Of a stretch of DNA of 64,000 nt, positions 55,740 to 64,000 are shown one piece after another. The translations under genes were made by a program, and so were the position numbers. Source of the DNA: Ascaphus truei (lineage: Eukaryota; Chordata; Amphibia; Anura; Ascaphidae). Position 1 is the first letter of the stretch; every line of letters starts with the position of its first letter. The stretch spans positions 11,575,768 through 11,639,767 of the forward strand of contig CM071586.1 in assembly GCA_036426205.1 (NCBI GenBank), read 5' to 3'. The notes under the pieces were generated by a model that ran no database searches, was not told the DNA's origin, and was given only the letters and a program-made list of their open reading frames with translations.

Positions 55740-56010
55740 ATAAAGAGGGTAATATGGGGCAATATGAGGAGTTTTAGGTAGGTGTTATATGGTGTAAAAG
55801 GCAGTTTTATAGGGAGCAGTTATTTGGATCAATAGGAGTTATAGAGAGGGGTCTTATGGAGCATTAGGAGGAATTATAGATAAAGCTAAATGGAGCAATC
55901 AGAGGAGTTATATGTAGTCGCTATATTGAACAATAGGAAGAATTGTAGTGATCGATTATATGCAGCAATTGGAAGAGTTATAGTGAGAGGTTGTATGGGG
56001 CAATAGGTTT
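55740..56010. repeat. Degenerate minisatellite downstream of V2R-C
   Basis: Units with GGAGTTATAG, TTATATGG and GCAATAGG, related to 16318-16720 downstream of V2R-B. Confidence 0.6.
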
Positions 56011-56077
56011 TAGTTACGCCTTCTGTTGCACAGAATTGCGTAGATTGAATTGAAAATATTAAAATGATAAATACACC

Positions 56078-56083
56078 TTTATT
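56078..56083 (-). terminator. Poly(A) signal of V2R-C
   Basis: AATAAA on the minus strand, 100 bases after the V2R-C stop. Confidence 0.6.
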
Positions 56084-56182
56084 CAGTTTTCCACAATTCA
56101 GATAAGGTATAATAACTGAGGAACAATTATACTTAAAGTCAATTATTGAAAAATTCTCAAGATTTTTTCTTTTTTTTATCTC

Positions 56183-57093
56183 TTAACTAGAAACTTTAGC
56201 TTTCCCCATGAGACGTTCTCTCGAGTTCATGTTGGGTCGGAACAATATGATGAAACATTTTGGCACAAACATGCAGATCACCAGAGCCCAGCTGGAGGAC
56301 AGGATGGCGAAGACCTCCATGGCCACGGTGTACTTGCCACGGGCACTGAGAGAGGCCGGGATAAAGGACACCCAGACACTGAGGAAGGCCAACATGCTGA
56401 AGGTTATGAACTTGGCCTCATTGAAGCTGTCAGGGAGCTGCCTGGCCAGGAACGCAACCGTGAAGCTGATTGTGGCCAAGAGGCCAAGATATCCCAGCAT
56501 GCACCAGAAGGCAGTGGAAGAGCCCTCATTACACTCAGCAATGATCATACCAGGTTGGCTTTGGATGTTGTTTTCTTGGAAGGGAGGAGAGAGCACTAGC
56601 CAAGAGATGCAAACAAGGAATTGTAAGAATGAACAGATGACAATGATCATGTAGGACACCCGATGGCTGGTCCACTTCCTCATGCTGCTCCCTGGTTTGG
56701 TTGCCATGAAGGCAAAGACCACCATAATGATTTTGGCCAAAATACATGAGACACAGACGGCAAATACCATGCCAAAAGCAGCCTGGCGCAGAAGACACTT
56801 CACAGGTTGGGGAAAACCAATGAAAGCCAAAGCACAGAAGAAGCAGAGGGACAGGGACCCCAGGAGAAGACAACTGAGGGTGTAGTTATTGGCTCTAACA
56901 ATGGGAGTGGTCTTATAATTGATAAAAAGACTTAGGATGGAAACTGGCATAATGGAGGAAAATACACTGATGGCAGCTAAGGTTGCACCCAAGGGATCTT
57001 CATATGAGAGGAACTCAAATGTCTTTGGGAGGCACTTGTCTTTCTGGAGACTTGGCCACTTATCCCATGGGCACATGGAGCATTCATCCGAGT
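56183..57093 (-). CDS. V2R-C exon 6 (7TM)
   Basis: 911 nt; acceptor TTATCTTTCAG; seven helices; TAA stop. Same length as in A and B. Confidence 0.95.
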
Positions 57094-60000
57094 CTGAAAG
57101 ATAAAAGTTAAATACACTTGACCACCTAATATCTTTTGGTTTGTCCATGGTGCTTCGGTTAACTGCTCACCTGTCACATTGGAGATCTCTCCTTGGGAAC
57201 AGGGGACACAGTGGAAGCAACAGATAGGCTCCCCTCTTCTCAACAACTTCCTGAAACCAGGGAGGCAGCTCTGACTGCAGACGGAGTGAGGAACCTGGGG
57301 GACAATGCATGTTCAACAAGTCACAAAATGGTATGTGGTGAGAGTTAGGATGGACTTAATGTCCCATACGTCCCTTCTAATTGGATCACTGCATAAACTT
57401 GTGGTGGGAGACAAAAACTCCATGGGCAATACTGTAAGTCCAACTGACAAAGAAGGGATGTACAGTATTTATATATGTAATTGTAAACTTTCAATCCCTT
57501 CCATCAATAATAATATTTTTTTTGACAGGAGGGGGAAACCAGGATACACAATAAAAAATTTAAGCCCATCTGGTTACCCCTGAAACCATGGGGTCCCTGG
57601 CAGGTACAAAGCACTATAATGTTCCCTTTGCCCTAGAAACATGAAACTTCTTGTGTGTAAATTTTATGTGGGATATTTGGGTCAAAATGCAATTATTTTG
57701 TTTGCAGGAGTTCGGGGGCCAAAGTTACCGGTAGTCCCTTAATTCTGCCCGGCATGATTTGCCGGTATGCGGGTTGAATTACACCGGGGCTGACCGTTGT
57801 CCCCAAGACTCCTGGTTTTCGAGCCGAGATATCCCAGATCCATCTCCCGCACAGATGTGGGTCTCCACAAGAGATATTGTGTAATAAAACATATTTTATT
57901 ATGAGTTGTGCATTTACTATAAATGTCTATTCAGTCAGCTCAGGCATCGATATAGATGCTGGGGATTCTGGATAGACATCGTAGTTGAAAGAGGCTCAAG
58001 AGAGATAGGAGTAACAAAACCCCAAGCGATGCTTCCCTAAGGCAGATTCCAAAATATATTGCTGATGTATTGAATCCCAGACGGTATATAAACAGAGACT
58101 GCGAGTCTCTTTGATAAAGTGGGCTAGTCGCGTGAACCGCGTAAGAGGGAGTTTTTTCTCCTTGCTGTTTTCATGTGCCGCCAATAAAGATTTTTTTGTA
58201 CCAGGTAATAGCAGTCCAGCGAATCTTTTTTCCCACGCTAGTGCATCATCTCTTTACCTAGGATCTGTAGTTCAAAGAGGAGACGGGATGTTGAGAGGTG
58301 TCGGGGTGCTAAGTTGCCGGGGCATTGGGCAGTACTGAGTCTGGAGAACAGAGACCCCCTGCGGGGAGGACCCTCTGGTCTGCCAGACTCAGTGGAGCCT
58401 GCCCATTAGGTGGCAATGGGTTGACTAGGGGAAGCAGCAGAATGTGGTGCGTTTCCCATTGGTCAATTCATAAGTCCCACACACGGGGCATCCCGAGCCG
58501 GTTTGGCATGCCCCCTCCTCTTATTTCAGCCAAAGGATGAACCCCTATTCCTATTGGCCGGCGGGGAGAAATGTCCATGCTCTGATTGGTCACTCCTCCT
58601 ACTTCCATGCTGAACATTGAACAGCAGAAGGTATGTAAGGAAAAGCCCCAGTCAGAGAACCAGACGATCCTGTGACTTGGGACGGTGATGCAAAGACGGG
58701 CTTTTAAAAGTTGCTCTGTTACAAATAGTAGAGCACTGGATTCATTTTTTGAGCTAAGAAGGACTGCCTAGCTGAGTCTAAGTCAGACGCGAGGTCCAAG
58801 TTCTCGTTTTAGAAAGTTGCGGTTGCGGCTAGAGCTTCTGCCGAAAAGAGGACCAGGAAGCCTGGGTTGATATCCCGTTCAGGGTAAGCTTTCCAAAGCA
58901 GGCACCCTGCATCTATTTCACCCCCAGCGCCCAAGTGTGTATATTTCCAGTGTCTTTGTATTTCACTGTATGTACGCGCGTTTACCCGAATAAACCTCAT
59001 TTTATTCCACTACTGTGTTTTTCCTAGTGAATGATCCCGGTATAAATTTGTTAAAGGTCCTTGTTAAAGGTCCTGGTCTCCCGTGACAGGCTTTATTCTG
59101 GTGGCTCCGCTGGGATCATTAAGCTTTGGGCTATACAGTAAGTTCCTGCAGGGATTTATAGCACAAAGATGAGCTCATAGATTTCGAGCTCTCATAACAA
59201 TTAGTGTCGGACAATCGTTATACAAAGCAGGGAATCACACTTTTCAGTATCACTCAGTTTAGTGCCACAATGGGAAGATGACTTCCCGATCAGGATGGTA
59301 TCGGTCCTGGGATCATGCAGCAGTAGTTGCCAAGTGTGATACCTTTGGTCTGCAAATGGATGGCTGCAGCAAGGCTGAGCTGGAAGCGATACTAGAGGAA
59401 CACGAAGATGCCCTTGCAAGTGCTAACCCAGTGGGAGCTGTTGCCTATGCATAGAGCAGAGGAACGGAGCCTGGGGAACTGGTCCAGTCACCCCGATGGC
59501 TCATGGGATACCCTTGGTCTCAGGGACCCCAGCTCGCTCCACTGAGCAAATTGCAGCTATAGTAGCAATCATTGGGCCAGGAGCTACCATAGCAGAAAAA
59601 AAACACCTGATGCAGTCCATCGTTCACCCCCCGGCATCTTCCATGCCCAGCAGGGACAACTCTCAGTACCGTCCACCCAAGATAACTCACCAGAGTCTTG
59701 GAAAGTTTATAGACGGTACCACGGATATCGATGGGTACCTGAGGAGCTTTGAGAAACAGTGCCGGAGGTACTCCCCAAAGACGAATGGGTAAAGTTGCTG
59801 TCCCCGTAGCTGAGTGGACAGGCACAGGAGGCATACGAGTCGAGCCAGTCTGAGGAGGGTGAGAACTATGAGAACGTGAAAGATGTTCTGCTTAGGCAGT
59901 ATCAGATCAATCCCGAGACCTATCGGGAGCGGTTCAGGACTAAGGACAAGACTGTCCGAGACACTCACACGTACTTCATTGCACTGATAATCCACCGGAG

Positions 60001-63000
60001 TATTCGGTGGGTAGAAGGGTGCAAAGCCAATGCCCACAAAGAATTGCACAACCTCATCTTTCGGGAGCAATTTTAACAGAGATGTCTGCCAGAGTTTCGG
60101 GAGTGGATCATTGACCACAAGCCGGCAAACTGCAAGGAGGAAGCCACCTTGACAGATGAGTTTGTGGCCACCCGTCCCCAGCATATGAAGCGGTTGGCAC
60201 CACCAGTGGTAACCTCTGCCAGTCAGGCAGGTAAGCCCGCAGAGGCTTCATCTGCAGTCCTGAACTGGAGGACAAAGTCTTCCACCGGAGGAGGTGCAGC
60301 CAAACCCACAGTGTTTGCCTATGAACACAGTGCTACCAGTGAAACTGGACTGGGCATCTGAAGCCCAATTGCCCTGACTTGAACCATACCAGCAACCCCC
60401 ATCCGGGGCAATGCACTCCAGCAGCAAAACCAGTTGCCTCCGTGGGACTTGCACCAACTGAGGAGCAGTGAGCACCCGTCCAACAGGTCAAGCAGCGGAA
60501 CACGGCGGCAGTCCCCACACCCTCTACAGGTGGAACAGCAGTGGAGGCAGATTGGCACCCAGTTGACCGTTGTGCTGCAAGCGAATGATGTCCGAAGGAA
60601 GCATTTGCGACCAGTGACCATCGGAGATCGCCAGGCAGCTGGCCTGATAGACTCCGGTGCTACAGTTACTCTGGGGCGACCTGATATGGTCAACCCAGGG
60701 GGATCTGCTCCCTGGACCAGGGCTGCAGGTCACCATGCCAGACGGGATACCTTGGTCAATCCAGGTCATCCAGGTGTTTCTTGACTAGGGTGCCGGTCGA
60801 GGAATGAGGGATGTGGGTGTTTTGCCAGGGTTGAATACTGAGGTGCTACTCGGTAATGACCTCCTCATTTGCTCTTTTTCAAACGAAGATGCTCCTGTTA
60901 CCATGGTCACAAAGAGCCAAAATTGGGCACTTGCCCAGGCGGGGCAGCCTTTGGTACCCCTGCCCACTGAGGAGATCACCGTTGCCCTTCATTTGGGACC
61001 ACTGATTCCTGAGGTCCACGCGGAGACTGACCAGGTAAACCAGATAGAGTCTGAACTGTGTCCTGCCCTCCCTTCCAACATCCCTGTTTCCCCATCCCCT
61101 GACATAGTGATGCAGGATGAGTGGCCAGATCTGGGAACTCTATTCAGAGAGGCAGTACTGTCCGATCTCAGCTTAGAGGGCATGAGACTCCGGGCGTCCG
61201 AGTCTGCCTCTGAGAGTGGGTCGGATCAGTATCTCTGGCAACATGGTCTCCTGTACAGAGAGCAAGCTCTGGGTGCTTCAGACAGAGTATAGACTGCTAA
61301 GCAACAGTTAGTGGCACCTGAGGAGTATAGGCAGCAGTTACTGCAAATAGCCCACTGTGGCAGGAGGTGGTTACCAGGCTGTATAATAAAGGTCAAGCCA
61401 ATTTTGGTTACCCCTGCTCTCTGTATAAGGGTCCCAGAGAGTTAGCTTTTGGACCCAGTAACATTGCATTACTGCATTATACAGTCTGTAATAAAAGCAT
61501 ATATTTGTGTTTTTCCCTTTCCCGGTATGCAATCAAGCAGGGATTGCTAGGTTATGAGTTTCAAGGGGGGGTTTTGCGGAGGAACCGTTGACAGAATGTG
61601 CCTAGGAGGTTGGGGTCCAGAGTTGCCGGTTCTTACCTGATTCTCGAATACATGTAGGCACATTGTCCTGTCAAAATCTCCCTTTGAAAACTCAAACGCG
61701 ACTCACCTCTAGGGTACCCTGCTTCAGCACAGCCCAAAAAGGAGAATGAGGCACAGGGATAAACATGTATTCCTGTAGCTGAGTGGATCTCTAGTTTAAG
61801 GGGGGTACCCCAGCTAGTGCCAAGATGACCTACAATCAGTATAGAGTTTGTGGGTGCGCCAACCGTATATAAGGTTGGGGGGGGGGGGGGGGGGGACTCT
61901 GAGAATCCAAACTGAGTCACAGGGAAAGTTTGTGGGGAAATAAGGCAGACAGAAATGAAACAACACCAATTTTCCTTTTCTGTTCCCTGTACCCAGAGAC
62001 TCAGAGTGTATTAAAACATACTTTAATATAGTTTTATTGTGTTTAAACAGTTGGAACCGATGTCCAAACAGGCAGCCTGTGCAAACCCATAGGCCCCGGT
62101 ATGTCTGCTGGACATCAGAGTTCAAAGCAGCCAGAAGATGCCCAGAGGTGTGAACAGCATTTGGTCAGCGGGGAAAGGTGGGGTACTAGGTCCGGAGATC
62201 AATGGCAGTCCTCCGGGATGCCACTTGTTCTTCCAGACCTAGTGGAGCCTACCCAGCGGGTGGCATTGGGATGGCTGAGGGGTATGTGGCAGGCTTGCGC
62301 ATGCCCTTTAACTTTCGAATTTCCCACTGACCCGGCTTTTCTAGGAGGCTCGGCTCCGATTGGCTGCTTGGCAAAGTTCCCACGCACTGATTGGCTGTCC
62401 GATCTGCTTCAATTTTATGAATGAAGCAGAGAATACTATAAGAAGTCCTGGGCCAATCAGATGGTGTTTTTCCCTTGAGTCAGAGCCGAAAGAGTGCGGA
62501 CAGGATTTCAGAGGGTGTCGGGGGAGAACGGAAAACTGCTTCGCTGCAGCATTGCCCTGCAAGAATTTGACTTTATCATCCAGCACAAGAAGGGCAGTGA
62601 GCAAGGCAATGCAGATGGACTCTCCCGACAGGACATTCCCAGTGACAAGAAGGTCTCCAAGACATCCAGGCTTGCCGAGCCACATGATGAGGTGACTGCT
62701 CCAGAGCCTTCATCTTGAGGAGAAAGGTGCTGTGGGAGGAGGTTACCAGGCTACACAATAAAAGGTTTAAGATTTCACCCCCAGCCCCACATTAAGTGTG
62801 AATATTTCCTGTATCTTTGTATTTCACTGTGTGTACATGGGTTTTCCCGAATAAACCTAATTTTATTCCACTAGTGTGTTTTGCCTAGTGAATGATCCCG
62901 GCATAAATTTGTCAAAGGTCCTGGTCTCCCGTGACAATTTTTCTCCTACTACATCGCAAATGTACAGGCTCAAGGAGTCCCTGTCCCATCAAACCTGCAA

Positions 63001-63429
63001 TTGAATTTACGATTTGGGTGAGATAAGGTTATTTGCCCTAGCTCACAATTAGAACTGACGGATTCGAACAAGATTAACCAATTCAAATATTTGTAAGTTT
63101 GGATATGTATAATAGGAACATTTTTATTATTAGGCATTGACTGGAACTGCCATGTTCTCTAGACGCAGAACTCAAACTCAAAGCCTTGACACTGTACATA
63201 CCTGTCTCCTCCCTGAGGCCCACATCACGGCACTTGCATTGATATTAAAGATCTTTCCATCTGAGGCCGAGGAATCGTAGCTTCCCACCTTGACCTGCCT
63301 CATCATGCCATCGGCACCCAGCTGCCAGTTCACAATATCGTACATCGCAGGTGGGTTCCCATTCCTATCGAAGAAGACCTCTCTTCCATTGCTCAGCCTC
63401 ACACGTACGTTCTGGATGTAGTGTAACAG
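56183..63429 (-). CDS. V2R-C: vomeronasal type-2 receptor, 3' half in window
   Basis: Exons 6 (911 nt), 5 (124 nt) and 4 (228 nt) of a third V2R; exons 1-3 lie beyond the right edge. The visible frame is intact: LLHYIQNVRVRL through DIVNWQLGADG in exon 4, all nine cysteines across exons 5-6 and seven helices. The 7TM region differs from A and B at positions such as DSDECSMCPWDKW and FEFLSYEDP. Intron 4 is about 5.9 kb because a Gmr1-like element sits in it, against about 0.9 and 0.6 kb in A and B. Splice sites look normal, so the element need not destroy the gene. Confidence 0.92.
57171..57294 (-). CDS. V2R-C exon 5 (nine-cysteine domain)
   Basis: 124 nt; acceptor CCCCCAG, donor GTGAGC. Encodes VPHSVCSQSCLPGFRK, RRGEPICCFHC and EISNVT. 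Confidence 0.95.
57521..59088 (+). repeat. 5' LTR of Gmr1-like copy 2
   Basis: 1568 bp, from TTTGACAGGAGG (mutated TGTGACAG) to GTCTCCCGTGACA. TGGTGGCTCCGCTGGGATC follows 10 bases later as primer site. Confidence 0.8.
59262..60440 (+). pseudogene. gag relic, Gmr1-like copy 2
   Basis: Parallels copy 1. After a frameshift come SLGKFIDGTTDIDGYLRSFE and YQINPETYRERF, then past a stop REFQEWIIDH-type sequence (reads PEFREWIIDHKPANC) and TDEFVATRP. The zinc knuckle is lost. Several frameshifts and stops. Confidence 0.65.
60560..60990 (+). pseudogene. Retropepsin relic, Gmr1-like copy 2
   Basis: TIGDRQAAGLIDSGATVTLG keeps the catalytic DSGA. After a frameshift the frame continues with VGVLPGLNTEVLLGNDL. 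Not intact. Confidence 0.72.
61100..61355 (+). pseudogene. Integrase linker relic, Gmr1-like copy 2
   Basis: REAVLSDLSLEGMRLRAS, SDQYLWQHGLLYREQ and, past a stop, RQQLLQIAH. Same protease-to-integrase spacing as copy 1. Cut at 61355 by an LTR start. Confidence 0.65.
61356..62514 (+). repeat. LTR of Gmr1-like copy 2, truncated
   Basis: Starts TGTGGCAGGAGGTGG, contains a 19-base G run at 61877-61895, and joins RNase H sequence without its normal end. Confidence 0.7.
62515..62718 (+). pseudogene. RNase H C-terminal relic, Gmr1-like copy 2
   Basis: GKLLRCSIALQEFDFIIQHK, GSEQGNADGLSRQD. The same end appears in copy 3 (40.2 kb). A purine tract and an LTR start (62731) follow, so RNase H ends the polyprotein. 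Confidence 0.78.
62731..62936 (+). repeat. 3' LTR with internal deletion
   Basis: Starts TGTGGGAGGAGGTTACC, jumps at about 62782 to the last 150 bases of the LTR and ends GTCTCCCGTGACA. Confidence 0.75.
63202..63429 (-). CDS. V2R-C exon 4
   Basis: 228 nt; acceptor before LLHYIQNV, donor GTATGT; ends GRRQ. Frame open and phase 0 at both ends. Confidence 0.94.
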
Positions 63430-63742
63430 CTGCAGGGGGAAAAAGGATCTTCCCTCATTTATTTGCCCTCTATGGACTGACAACGTCTACTAAACAGAAT
63501 TCATTCTCTCGACCCTTTGAGGAAGATGGATATTGAGAGACATCTGTCCACCAATGGTGTGATGCTTAATGGCAACATCACATTTGTGTTGTTATTATCT
63601 CTTGTGATTGCTCCCACTCTGTGTTGTGTTTGTAATCCTAAATCTCTGTTATTCCCCCGCTCCAAAACAAGGGCTGTGTGTTCCCGTTCCCCACTTCTTC
63701 CAGGAGAAGTCTGTGTATACTCAGGTTCAACCACAGAGATAT

Positions 63743-64000
63743 CAGCCCTTCCTACCAGTGTGTCACTCAGCCAAGTGACCTCCAGGTGAGGGAAGTTTCA
63801 CGTCACTCAGTTATTTACCACAGAGATATAACAGCCCTTCTTTACCCCTGTGTCACTCAACCAAGTAACCTCCAGGTGAGGGAGTATTCACACCACTCAG
63901 TTATTTACCACATAGATAACAGCCCTTCCTTACCCCTGTGTCACTCAGCCAAGTAACCTCCAGGTGAGGGAACATTCACATCACTCAGTTATTTACCACA
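63743..64000. repeat. 88-89 bp tandem repeat in V2R-C intron 3
   Basis: Nearly three units beginning CAGCCCTTC at 63743, 63832 and 63920, each with GTGTCACTCARCCAAGT and CACTCAGTTATTTACCACA. Runs off the window edge. Confidence 0.85.

Larger units (their letters stand above)
57521..62936 (+). mobile_element. Gmr1-like copy 2 in V2R-C intron 4
   Basis: Composite degenerate Ty3/gypsy-type element with 5' LTR, gag, protease, integrase start, a further LTR, the RNase H end and a shortened LTR. ATTTT before 57521 and after 62936 is a likely target-site duplication for the whole insertion. Integrase core and RT are deleted. Confidence 0.75.

Overview
The window looks like nuclear DNA of a vertebrate, most likely an amphibian and probably a frog. 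It holds a head-to-tail cluster of family C GPCR genes of the vomeronasal type-2 receptor (V2R) type. These sit among LTR retrotransposons, L1/Tx1-type LINEs, Penelope-like repeats and palindromic MITEs. There is no bacterial-style gene organisation, no tRNA or rRNA and no CRISPR array. The species call is an inference from the gene family and repeat mix.

Three V2R genes lie on the minus strand. V2R-A (2873-8929) and V2R-B (18170-24595) each have six exons with intact frames and encode 868 and 867 residues. Exons 2-6 have the same lengths in both genes (292, 831, 228, 124 and 911 nt). V2R-C (56183 to beyond 63429) shows exons 6, 5 and 4; exons 1-3 lie past the right edge. Each protein has an extracellular Venus-flytrap domain, a nine-cysteine linker and seven membrane helices.

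Region by region: 1-2800 holds LTR and MITE sequence downstream of V2R-A. 9-13.3 kb is a broken LINE with a 641-bp insert that carries hammerhead-like hairpins. 13.3-17.9 kb holds three LTRs and a minisatellite downstream of V2R-B. 20-22.4 kb (V2R-B intron 3) holds two related LTR-like inserts, one of them inside a hAT-like MITE. 24.7-25.2 kb, just upstream of V2R-B, holds a minisatellite and a large palindrome. 25.5-33.8 kb holds a MITE, nested solo LTRs and an ORF1-only LINE. 32.4-49.1 kb is a deep nest of Ty3/gypsy-type elements in which protease is followed directly by integrase, the order known for Gmr1-like elements. 41.3-48.6 kb is a pol-less LTR element with a long Pro/Gly/Ala-rich reading frame, inserted in a reverse transcriptase. 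49.5-54.3 kb is a second pol-less LTR element encoding a coiled-coil protein made of 14-residue repeats. 54.3-55.7 kb is Penelope-like sequence. A degenerate Gmr1-like copy (57.5-62.9 kb) fills V2R-C intron 4.

The receptor exons appear to be the only functional protein-coding genes. Nearly everything else is mobile DNA, mostly broken. The most unusual items are the two pol-less LTR elements with unrecognised reading frames and the hammerhead-like hairpins.
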